Source: Cutaneotrichosporon cavernicola
Taxonomy: Eukaryota; Basidiomycota; Tremellomycetes; Trichosporonales; Trichosporonaceae
Direction of reading: 5' to 3'
Length of the DNA: 64,000 bases
Assembly (NCBI RefSeq): GCF_030864355.1
Contig: NC_083395.1
Location: 2,976,001-3,040,000, forward strand
In this document: positions 1-9,520 of the stretch, piece by piece
How positions within the stretch are numbered: the stretch's first letter is position 1
How the letters are laid out: each line of letters begins with the position of its first letter
Made by a program: the position numbers and the translations under genes
Notes under the pieces: model-generated
What the model saw: the letters and a program-made list of their open reading frames with translations, nothing else
Told to the model about the DNA's origin: nothing
Databases searched by the model: none

Positions 1-30
1 CGCATAGAGCACAGTGTATGATGCAGAGTC

Positions 31-1741
31 TTGTCATCAAGCCGAGGATTGCTCGCCACTAGTTTTGCTGCTCATTATTCTGATGTCCACGTTGACCTCA
101 CCATGGGCGATTCCGAACAGCATGGCGGTCATAGCTTCGGACGCAGCCAGCAAGCCAGTGTAGCGCTCCATCTTCTCTACCCTCTTTGCCATTCCTCTGG
201 ACGTCTCCACCAACAAGAACTTGAACCCCAAGCACATGTCGCTGACACATTCCGATCTCATCGCCCTGAGACCTGGGCCCAGCATCCCGAACTCGACCCG
301 CTCTCCGCCTATGCGCTGGAGAAGATCCCCGAGAACGGCACCATGTCGAACTGTCAGACACTTCCCAGACCGAGCAACCCGACTGTGCCACCAATCCAGG
401 AGGGCGACACGGACCTGCCAGATCTTGGCCTCGAGGTGTCCATTGCCCCGTCGCGGTATCCGTCCTCGACTGGCGCGCCGCCGCCAATGCCCACACCGGC
501 GCGTCGCAGCAGTCCCCTCCTCCCGGCTACGTCTCTTACACCATCCCCAGACACGGCGACGACGGCCCCCTCGCAGGTCATACCCATACCGGTACGTCCC
601 CCCTCGACTCGGCTGACGCAGACCGTGGCATCGAGCAGACCAGTTTCGCAAAAGGACCTCGAGGACGCCCGGCGCCCCACCTCGCCCTATTCCCACCGGG
701 TGCTACGCACGTGGCGCCGCCGACTGACCCCCTGTGCCTCCCAAACCTCCCATACCAGGAAGCAGAAGCGCGCCGCTAAAACCGTCGAGAAGTGGAAGGG
801 GTATAGCCACGACGTCAAGAAACGGATCACGGCCAGCCGGGTACGCAACCCCGAGGTCGGGGAGGCCGGCGACCTTATGGAGTTGAGCTCGACCTCGAGA
901 TTCCCTCAGAGCTGAGCACAAGCGAAGCAAGTGCCCTCAGGGCAAACTGACACTAGTACGCCATGTACCGCGACATGCTTCTCAACTATAACACGACGAC
1001 GCCCTGGTACCCATGGACCTACCGCGTCGATTTTGTCGAGCTGGACGCGGCGTGGGGCACAACCTTCGAAGACAGTGTACCCCTCCTCCCCGTATCAGCA
1101 ATGTACGGGAATATCAATGCCCGAGCCGTCTCATGAGACACTTCGACGGGGCGCGAATTCCGCCTATTAAACTTTACGTGGCGCGAGAGTGCCCGATACT
1201 CGGCCTCTCCTCTCCTTGTAACAACCACACGGTGACGCGCACACAAATCCAGGCGGCTCTGGAACGGACGGTCCGCCGTCCCAATAACGCGTGGTGGGCC
1301 GTCGACACGCTCCGTCCCCTCCTCTTATCAAAGCCGACCAAGCTCCGCCACGGGGTTTGGATGGACGCCGCGCGTACTGCCGCAAAAATCGCCAGTATTT
1401 TCCGGACCCAGTACCGTGACACTATGCGGTTTGCTGTTGCGGTCCACGAACTCGCCGATTACGAATACGCGCACGAGCTGCCGTTTGAGGATGGGCTCTG
1501 GCTTACCCATGTTTTCGATGACCACTTTCTCCGGCCACCACAGTTTTACTCCCCCCCTTCGCTTGCCCCTTCGTCGCTGACTTGGGTGTTCCAGGCAACC
1601 GAGCATATTCATGCGTATTTCGATAACGAGGGTGGTGAGTACCAGTATATACAGGGTATGGCTATGGTGCTCGCGGTTGACGAGTACCGTAAGGTTCTCG
1701 AGAAGCTCAATGGGGCTAAAAAGGTGATCAAGGCGGAGTAG
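31..1741 (+). pseudogene. possible broken or intron-bearing gene, unrecognised
   Basis: Protein-like sequence occurs in more than one forward frame. A stretch from the ATG at 963 reads MYRDMLLNYNTTTPWYPWTY and continues with plausible composition to a stop near 1133. From about 1137 a second frame stays open to the stop at 1739-1741, with many aromatic and acidic residues near its end (an HELPFEDGLWLTHVFDDHF-like segment). Upstream, 180-960 also has long open frames, but they switch. No convincing donor/acceptor pair joins the 963 and 1137 segments, so a frameshifted relic is a little more likely than a spliced gene. I recognise no domain. The first 30 bases sit at the window edge, so an upstream part may be missing. 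The protein-like character is seen; decay is inferred. Confidence 0.3.
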
Positions 1742-4129
1742 GAGTAGGGATACTGTCAGCTGGGGATTGTAGAGGTTGTTGATGATTGCGAATGTTACCA
1801 GTCCATGCCATGCCATGCCAGGGCGGTTGTTCAAATCAGACTGCGACGTCTGACATTTGGAGGCTCCACTGGCTCCACACCGATCGGCCGATCAGGTGGG
1901 CTGTCGTTGGTGTCGTGGCAGCTTGGTAGATGCTGACTTTCTCTGTCACTAGCGTTTCGGTGTTCCAAAGCCACCCCATACTGTTGGAAACATGCTTAGC
2001 TGCTTGAACCTCCTGGAGAACTGAAACAGCTCTACCAGACTCGCAACAGTACGACCCTGTACTTGAACACCGTTTCAACTAGAACATGGGGGGTTGGAAC
2101 ACACAGCCACCAAACTCAGATGCGATTGATAAACTCAACGCCTCACTTCCTTTGGCCCGGTCATAATTGAACGAGAATCATGCTTGACTGTGGCTGCAAC
2201 CTGCCGCGGTATGTATATAACGCTTTGGCCCTACCCCCCCATTTCAACCAAAGTATATCGCCATTTTATTCATTCTATTCTCCTATCGAAAAGGCACATC
2301 CTCGGGCACCTTTGCAGTCTTGTTTGGAGTTCTGGAAACGTGGTCTCAATATCGTGCCCTCAACTGCCCTGTCCCGGTCCCAGAACAGCATCAGGTCCTG
2401 AACTTTGACTTTGTTCCCGCAATGCTTATGGTACGACAACGATCGAAGGCCATACGTACACGTACGACAATGACGTGACCTGCCACGCGGAGCACCGCGA
2501 CCTGGCGACCTGGCGGGTAGTAAACCGTCATAGGCAGCAAGTCATCGTCTCTGCTACGGTGTGTGCAGCAACAGGAAGAAGATCTGGTTGCCATGCAGAA
2601 AGGAAAACTGGTAACTGCGCTCCCAGGATCGTCGCCAAGTAGAGGCACGATATTGCTCGCAAGATTATTCACCCACGCGCAAGCGCGGGAAAGCCTGAGG
2701 GTGCATGAAATCAAAGTCGGGGGACGGGTAAGCACGCGCCAAAAGCACGGGTGGTGAATGTGCACAACACAGAGCTTGAAGCAAGAATACGTGGGAACAC
2801 GCCAAAGCTTACGTCCAGGCACTAGGAGCTTTTGATCTAGACGTTGGTCGGTGTATTGGATAGACAACATGGTCAGACTTTCAGAGTCGGAAAGTCGCAA
2901 AAGTCGGAATGACAAAGGAGGCCGGTTACGAAACGCTTTCAACGTCAGCGTTCACACACAACGAGGGTGAGCATACAGGTTTGAGTGATCCTTGCATGGA
3001 GGCGTTGAGGAATTGAGGAATCCCAGTGCCTCTTAGTGTCAGGAAGAGAATCAAAGTAGCATTTCAACATTTCAACTGGTGAACTGGTCAAGAGGCCACC
3101 TCCGGTTAACTGGATTCACCAAGTTTAAGGGTCGGATTGATTTTTTTTACGTTGAAAGTGGATATTGTATGCACCAAATTGTACTGTATCAGAATCCTAA
3201 CCTCATCATCTCCTCGTGTCTCAAGTAAACTACCCTTACTTGTCCTGGTATCGATACCTGAACCCAGGTTCTCATTTGGCGGCTTATGCCGGCTAATGGA
3301 CCTACTATCGCTTGACATTCAGCCAGCTGACAGATTGCACAAGACTTGGCACCGTTCCAAGACTAAGACAGTCCGCTCCAAGCCGGAGGATCCAGCTAGA
3401 GCTAGACAACTGGGTACTTCCGACTAGTTGAACTGAGATAGTTGCACTGAGATACCGCGGGAGCTGGTTCGGGGATCCGGGAAGCTTTGGCTGAACCGAG
3501 TTGAGTTTAGTTGTACCTGTGTACCTCTCTCTGTCATGCTACTATAGTACCTCTCTCTCACTCCTCTCGAACCTGCCGGCTGAGACAATCTTTGTAAGCG
3601 CGCTGTTACCTTGCCGTACCCTGTTCCTCATTTGGTACATAACACCTAGCGCGCAACCACCTAGACTTTCAAGCCATTCCAGGTCATCCAAAAGGTTATG
3701 ACTAACCCAACCCACAGAATGGGCAGGTGGTTCGGCGTACCGAACCGGGGTTGCTTGGCAAGGGCATGCGGGCATACTGACCGCAAGGTCAGGTCAATCG
3801 GCACTACCCACCTTTGCAATGCGTGATCCGTTGCCGTCAGAGCCGGTACATGCCGAAGGCTTTGGTGAGAGGAAGGAGCGAGGGAGAGAGGGCAAAGGTC
3901 GTCGTCATTCTCACTTGGAGTAAAGAGTAACAAACCAAAATGCATTCCTCTGGACCCACATGGGCTCATTCGGTGAAGACTCGGAAACCCAGGGTTAGCA
4001 AGGGATGCAAAGGGTTGTTAGGTAGAGAAAAGTTGGTAGTCAGGGGAGGAAGGTAGGGTCTAATAACCCGGGGTGAAAGAGGGTTATTCGACTGCCGGCA
4101 TCATGTTGCAACTTGAAGTCTGGACAAAC

Positions 4130-4182
4130 TGTAGTGCAGACTGTAGACTGCAAGTTGTAGACTGTAGGTTGTAGACAGGCAG
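4130..4182. repeat. imperfect short tandem repeat
   Basis: A unit close to TGTAGACTG or TTGTAGACTG recurs about four times with variation. It lies some 170 bases upstream of the acetyltransferase start and could be promoter-embedded simple sequence. Confidence 0.5.
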
Positions 4183-4274
4183 GCTAACGGGTTAACGTGT
4201 TACTAGTGATTCATGTAGCCACAGGGCCAACTTTAACCATTAGCGCCCTCTTCATATTACATTCCAGACAAAGC

Positions 4275-4347
4275 CCGTAGACTGTCTTTCCCCCATCCTC
4301 TCTCCATCTCTCCCTCTCTCCTTCCTTGCCACAATCACTCCATCACC
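4275..4347 (+). promoter_or_regulatory. pyrimidine-rich leader of acetyltransferase gene
   Basis: A run rich in CTCTC and CCATC ends in CATCACC just before the ATG at 4348. CT-rich tracts before the start codon are common at fungal promoters and transcription starts. The exact start point cannot be read from sequence. Confidence 0.4.
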
Positions 4348-5967
4348 ATGTCAATGCGCCACTCGCGCTCCGAGAACTTTACAACAAGAATGCCCAGCTC
4401 ATCAAGCACCTACTCGAGCAGCTTTGAAAAGCACAGCTTCAACCTCGCTCGTACCGACAGTGCCCAAAGATCCATCTCGGGGAGGAGCAGCTTCTCTGGA
4501 CCGTCTGTGCCATTTCAACGTATGTCCGTGCGCCATCATCACCCGCTGACGACAGTGACCACACATGAGCGCCTCATCCTCGCTAGGCAAAACCTCGGCA
4601 CACCACACGCCATCGTCCACGCCATTCGCTATCCCCTTGCCCAGCTGCCATCCCGCGAGTTCCTCGAGATCCGCGTCAGTGACCTCCAGTTCCGGCTACC
4701 CCGGCTCAACGTCTGTGTCGCCGGTGCCCAAACCAACCAGCCCCGCTTTGAGAACGGCGCACCATGGGCCGCAAAGGAAATTGTGCAGGAGGGTCTCTTC
4801 TCGTCCAACGTCTACAACGACCTGGATGCCGAAATGGCCGAAATCCTCCAGTTCCAGGAGCAAGCGTTTGCCGCGCAGGACTTTGACCACTCGCCCATGT
4901 TCCGGGTTTCGATCCTCACCTCTCCCAACTGCGAGTACGGCTACTTTGTCCCCTGCTTCAACCATCTGATGGTCGATGGCCGCGGTTCCCTCCGTCTGGT
5001 TCATCTCCTCACCGCCCATGGTGTCAACGTCCCCATTGAGACCTTTGAGAAACCCGCTCGTCTCGACGACACACTCGAGCTCAAGCCCGACGCACGATAC
5101 CTCGCGCCGATCGCGTTCCGCGAGCTCATCGTACCAAAGCTACCCAAGTCACTCCAGAAAAAGTGGAAGGCCAAGGACCCCTGGCCGGGAGAGCGCATCA
5201 ACAGCCACCCAGCCGACTCGCCTTCCTCATTATCCTTTGCCCGTGTAAGCCTCGAGGTCGTCGAGGCCTGTAAGCGTGCTGGTAAGGCTCGCGGCGTTAG
5301 AACCTTCCACCCAATCCTCAAGATGGCTTACATGGCCGCCCTGTGGCGTGTCTTTGGTCCCGGCTCGTCAGGTTCCGGCAACTCTCTCCGCCTCGTCTGC
5401 CTTACTAGTCGCGACGAGCGGCGCCCTCGCGCCGGCCACTCGGCCATCACGGGCTGCTACGTCACCAACCCAGAGTATTACACCAAGGTGTCAGGCGAAC
5501 AGAAATTCTGGAGTGTCACACGCACCATGGGCAACTGGCTGTGTGACCGTGGCGTCTTCACGGGACGCTACAACAACGGCGTCCTAAACGAGATCCCAGG
5601 CGGCCTTACCCCTATGGACCCGAATTATGACACCGCCAGGCCGACCGGGTGGGAGCAGTACTTTGGGGAGCGTCTGGATGCTGCAGCGCCTTTCCGTAAC
5701 TCGATCGGCATTCACAATCTCGGTATTGCAGCACTGCCACATGGCGCAGAGGACCACGCGTGGAGCCAGACCGCGTCGCCGTTCGCGCCCGTGTGGAACA
5801 TCAATGTCATCTCGCACGAGGGCGGTCTGCGCCTCTCGGCCGTGTTCCGCGACGGAAGCGCTGCTACCAAGGCCCAGACCGACGCGCTGCTGCACATCCT
5901 CCAGGTCGTTCTTGAGCGCATTGCATTCGACGAGTCGGACACGACAATCGATCGGTTGACGGGCTAG
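4348..5967 (+). CDS. alcohol acetyltransferase-like protein (AATase, condensation-type fold)
   Basis: A single-exon gene of 539 codons. About 65 N-terminal residues are Ser-rich and probably disordered. The rest resembles the fungal alcohol acetyltransferase family (PF07247, BAHD/condensation superfamily), which transfers acetyl groups from acetyl-CoA to an alcohol or another small acceptor. The key sign is the HxxxDG active-site motif in FNHLMVDGRGS around residues 204-214, where His is the expected base. A second conserved-looking region near residues 420-490 (the WEQYFGERLD and SPFAPVWNINVISHEGGL segments) fits the C-terminal half of these enzymes. Length is normal for the family (about 480-550). 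There is no signal peptide or clear membrane span. The substrate is unknown; ester formation as in yeast Atf1/Atf2 is only one possibility. Start chosen at the first ATG after the CT-rich leader. Confidence 0.8.
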   Translation: MSMRHSRSENFTTRMPSSSSTYSSSFEKHSFNLARTDSAQRSISGRSSFSGPSVPFQRMSVRHHHPLTTVTTHERLILARQNLGTPHAIVHAIRYPLAQLPSREFLEIRVSDLQFRLPRLNVCVAGAQTNQPRFENGAPWAAKEIVQEGLFSSNVYNDLDAEMAEILQFQEQAFAAQDFDHSPMFRVSILTSPNCEYGYFVPCFNHLMVDGRGSLRLVHLLTAHGVNVPIETFEKPARLDDTLELKPDARYLAPIAFRELIVPKLPKSLQKKWKAKDPWPGERINSHPADSPSSLSFARVSLEVVEACKRAGKARGVRTFHPILKMAYMAALWRVFGPGSSGSGNSLRLVCLTSRDERRPRAGHSAITGCYVTNPEYYTKVSGEQKFWSVTRTMGNWLCDRGVFTGRYNNGVLNEIPGGLTPMDPNYDTARPTGWEQYFGERLDAAAPFRNSIGIHNLGIAALPHGAEDHAWSQTASPFAPVWNINVISHEGGLRLSAVFRDGSAATKAQTDALLHILQVVLERIAFDESDTTIDRLTG

Positions 5968-6121
5968 GCGTAGATCCAGATTGCGCACACATACCCAGCA
6001 TCGCACGCCTATCCAGCCTTATACCCCCGCATATCAACACATCTTGCCGCTCTTGAATCTAAATAGCCTGTTGTCACGATAGTTAGGATATCAATGCATG
6101 AATGGTTATCATCTGGTTAGT

Positions 6122-7778
6122 CTACTGCTCCTCCTCGTCCCTCTGGTTGGTCCTGAGGTTGCGGCGCCACTCCGAGTCGCGCGACTTGCGCAACGACGCC
6201 TTCTCCTCGTCGCGCACCCGCAGGCGGCGGCCCTCCTGCCCAGCAAGCGAGAGCGTACCGAGCACCAGCTCGGCCGTGCGCACCGACGCGGCGTTGGCCG
6301 GAATCGCGTACGTGACAATACGCGGGTCCATGTTCGAGTCGACAATGCCCATGGTTGGCACCTTGCGCATCGTGCACTCGCGGATCGCGCCAATGTTGTT
6401 GGCGGGGGAGGAGAAGATGACCAGGTCGGGAAGGTACGTGCCCTTCATGATGGGCTCCATGCCGAAGCTGGGGTCAGCGTCTAATCTTGGCAGCAGAACA
6501 ATGGTAGAGCAGAGGTCACGAGACCATTAGAGCCGCAGTTCACGCGCAGATCGAGGGCCCCAGGCGTGGATGGGCGACAATGACCGCCAGCTACGACTCC
6601 ACATTCACAGGGGAAATGAGGAATATCAATGCAAGAGGAGGTTTAGAGGTGCTCATCAGGGCGCTGAGACGAAGCATGCCAAGAGCAGCATTCGACGAGC
6701 TGGTACACACATGATTGTAACCCAGAGTGGCGACGAGCAGGCGGGCTCACGCAGCCTGAGCCATCTTGGCTCTCTCCCGCCTCGCCATTTCCGAGCCTCT
6801 TGCCCTCCGAAGACACCAGTTCGATGACACGACGCCCGCCCGTCCTACCCACGTGCTCCCGCGTGCTCGCCTCATCACTGTACTGGCGCCCTCGAGAGTC
6901 AGGAACCGCGCGTGCCCGCCTCATCGCATGCTGACATCCCCGAGATTCGCAACTTTGATCGTCTCCGTTTCCTCTCCTCCCCTTCGTACCCTCTGATGTA
7001 GGGCTATGGCCGAGCGCACGACGACCCAGCGCCGTGCAACCCCTCTCTCCCTTCGCTGTCCAGAGCCCCTTCAGTCCCTCCTCCCCTCCCGGTCAAATCT
7101 GTACTCACTAAGTCTCCGAGTTGGTGAGCAGACCGGGCATCCACGAAGCCGTCACAAACCCATTATCGCCCATCCTTCCCTTGATCTTGAGCGTAGCATT
7201 CCGCTGCTTGCTCACAAAGAGCACGACACCATCGTCCTTGACGACGTCACGCACAACACTCGCACAGCGGCGCAGGATGGAGAGCGTCTGGTCCAGGTCG
7301 ATAATGTTGAGGCCAGCCCGGTTACCATACACAAACGGCAGGTACGCCGGGTGCATGATGCTCTTCTTGTGCCCCAGAGCAGCACCGGCAGCAAGCAGGG
7401 TCGAGATGGAGGCCTCGCGCGGGGATACCGAGCGCGGCGTCTCAACGCCTGGAGGAAGGTAAAGGGAGACTTGGGCGTCGGTCTCGGCCTGGCGGCGGCG
7501 CCAGTCGCGCACCTCGTCCATGTTGCGCGACCAGGCGGCAGCCTTTGACTCGCCAGGCTGCTGCGTGTATGATGGTCCCGACACCGCTGCGGTGGTGGAG
7601 AAGCGCGCCGCTGCTGTCAGCTGATGATGTCGGATGATAGATTGGCGGCGCTGGGGGAAGACTAAGCCTCCCCCATGCCAGACAGAGAGAGCTCGCAAGC
7701 GCACAGAGACATACCTTGCCTCGGCGCCGCGGTGAGCGCCCGGAGCGCGCCGGTGGTCGCGCAGCTGGTGGGCTTCAT
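6122..7778 (-). CDS. MRP4: mitochondrial small ribosomal subunit protein uS2m (MRP4)
   Basis: Three exons give a protein of 303 residues: 7715-7778, 7109-7610 and 6122-6467. The junctions keep frame (64+502+346 nt). The N-terminus has basic, Ala- and Thr-rich character without acidic residues, like a mitochondrial presequence. Ribosomal protein S2 features follow in order: ALGHKKSIMHP, the NRAGLNIIDLDQTL segment, WMPGLLTN, and YLPDLVIFSSPANN with GIVDSNMDP and the YAIPANAASVRTAEL tail that matches the bacterial uS2 end. The protein should sit in the head/body junction of the mitochondrial 30S-like subunit. Intron 1 ends in CTGACAGCAG. Intron 2 is 641 nt, far longer than others here, and ends in GCTGACCCCAG. 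It is convergent with the acetyltransferase gene, with about 150 bases between the stops. Confidence 0.88.
6468..7108 (-). other. unusually long intron 2 of the uS2m gene (641 nt)
   Basis: Donor GTGAGTAC (7101-7108) and acceptor CTGACCCCAG (6468-6477) are standard for this genome, and joining them restores the uS2 frame. Most other introns here are 35-200 nt. I see no long open frame of good composition and no clear box C/D or H/ACA element inside. Confidence 0.6.
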
Positions 7779-8171
7779 GGTGATGGTATCGAGTGAGTGA
7801 GTGGCAGACGACCGACTTTCGAGTTTTCGGCGGAAAAGGCCCAAAGCGGAAGCAATTTCCTCCACCACTGACAGTCACCAAGGACGCAGCACTCCTCGTC
7901 AATCATCACAGTTGTGCAGGTGTGGATGCAGGGGACGATGTGATGCATGGGTTTCTCTCTCATGTAAGTCTCTAGTGGTACATGTACTGGTAGTTATGTA
8001 GGTTGTAAATGGGAAGGTGATATGCACAGGGAATCATGTGCGGAGGAACTCAAAGCTGCGTCTCCGCGTCTCTGTGAGTTCGATGTGGAACGAGGACGGG
8101 GACGTTTGCGATGGAAACAGGTTCTGGACGGGGAATGGCGGTATATTCGCCGAAGCTGGGCAGCACAGGCT
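7779..8171. other. intergenic, uS2m promoter and TOA1 3' end
   Basis: No supported gene. It should hold the minus-strand promoter of uS2m, immediately right of 7778, and the 3' untranslated region of the TFIIA gene. Confidence 0.5.
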
Positions 8172-9119
8172 TCACCACTCGAACTCGCTGAACGTCAGCT
8201 TCCGATAGACTTGAAACAGCTGGGAGAGAGCAAGACGGGGCATCGAACCACCGTCACCACTCATTTATTCCTTCGCACTCGTGCTCCTTTGAAGTCATGT
8301 CACACTCACCCCTGACACTTGGCAAAGAGGTAGTCCTTGCCGTTGATGTGGATCATGCCGTCCTTGAACACTGTCTTCCACTTGTTCTTGACCCGCTGGA
8401 CCTTGTCATACACGCAGTAGACAATGTCGATCTCGCCCTCGCCGTTCTCATCGTCGTCTTCGATACCCAGCTCGTCGTCGCTGTCGTCGAGGTCGCTGTC
8501 AATGACCTCGTCGCCAGGGAGCAAACCCGCCGCGTTCGGCTCTGGCCGCGGCTGCGGCGCGACGTCTGACAAGGCGATGTTGGGCTTGGTGTCCTCCGAC
8601 TGTTGTCAGTAGTAGGCTCCAGGCTTGCCAAGTGGGCAACTCACAGCTCCTCCACGTAAGCGGAGCGAGTCGTCTGGCTCTGCCTTGACCTCGACGCCGT
8701 TAGGTGCTGGCCGCGCGGTTGGAAGACGAGGTGCCTGCTGATTTGATGATGCAGCGTCTACGACGGGGTTCAACGCGAAATCTGCGACTTTAGTCTCGAT
8801 GAGTTTGTTCTCCCATTTCTGGCGCGTCAGCTCGTCGTGCCTACTCCACCACGGGTGCTCACAGATTGGAGGAGGGGAAGCAGGTCCTCGTCCATGCCGT
8901 ACTCCTCAAAGTCGACCTTGACGCTGTTGATCACGTCATCAATGATTGCTCTGTACACCTGGGGCTGTGTGGGTCAAGGAAGGCCGGGGAAGGAGTAGAG
9001 TGCACAGAGAGAGTGGCAGAAGGGAGAGGGAAGAAGAAAGGTCAGCATGTTTCTACGCCAAGGGCAATGGTCGACTGGGTGATACACACCACAATCTTGT
9101 TGGACCTTGGTGTCAGTCA
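8172..9119 (-). CDS. TOA1: transcription initiation factor IIA large subunit
   Basis: Supported exons in order are about 9086-9102, 8863-8964, 8645-8818, 8310-8599 and 8172-8187. The N-terminal part reads SNKIVPQVYRAIIDDVINSV and then WENKL, the four-helix-bundle region of TFIIA alpha. A variable acidic linker follows (DSDLDDSDDELGIEDDDENGEGE), then the beta-barrel part with YCVYDKVQRVKNKWKTVFKDG and INGKDYLFAK, and the conserved EFEW-type C-terminus supplied by a 16-nt last exon. The domain order and closing Trp are as in yeast Toa1 and human TFIIA alpha/beta. The protein pairs with Toa2 and stabilises TBP on promoters. The initiator ATG is unresolved: an ATG at 9117-9119 is in the wrong frame for SNKIV unless a further small intron exists. 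Confidence 0.85.
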
Positions 9120-9520
9120 TCCGCGGTCATGTACATATTTCCCATCCTGGCGCATACATACATCTTTCAACAGTGCTTGGCCGCAAGGACAACGGCAGAC
9201 AAGTACGCAGCGATATGCTTGCTTAGGCTTTTGTTGAGTGGCGATTAGAGAGAGATAGTGCTCCTGGCTTGGTGGTGGGTGCCTGGCTGGGGGGCTTGGG
9301 AGGGGGGGGGTGAATGGGTGATGATGAGTGGGAAGATATATACTCTCACAGAGGAGGCTGGGGCCCACATCCTTTATCATTTTTATTAGGCTTTTATTCA
9401 ATATTTATCCAAGAGTGGAGGTGGAGGTCAGTCGAGGATTTCCATCTCGAGGAAAGGTCAATTTGTACAGTACGAGTTGTTGTTGTTGACGAGTTGACTA
9501 AGACAACTACTCGACTAGTC
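9120..9520. promoter_or_regulatory. divergent promoter region, TOA1 and KRE33
   Basis: About 400 bases separate the TFIIA gene start (minus) from the KRE33 ATG at 9521 (plus). It contains a G-run near 9300 (GGGGGGGG) and GTTGTTGTT repeats before the KRE33 start. The TFIIA first exon may extend into its left part. No motif is assigned with certainty. Confidence 0.35.

Larger units (their letters stand above)
1742..4347. other. intergenic, no supported gene
   Basis: This 2.6-kb stretch is lower in GC than the flanking genes and has no open frame with convincing composition. The longest one, 2391-2942 on the minus strand, is rich in Cys, Arg and Ser and lacks splice context. It contains CATGC repeats near 1806, a TATATAA near 2215 with no gene after it, and short imperfect repeats at 4130-4180. 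The last 70 bases are a CT-rich leader of the acetyltransferase gene. Confidence 0.6.

Noticed and set aside
37..696. Long minus-strand open frames opposite 31-915
   Set aside because: Composition is Arg/Gly-rich as expected of GC-rich antisense, with no domain and no splice context.
2391..2942. 183-codon minus-strand open frame
   Set aside because: Rich in Cys, Arg and Ser, no homologous feel, and located in low-coding-quality DNA.
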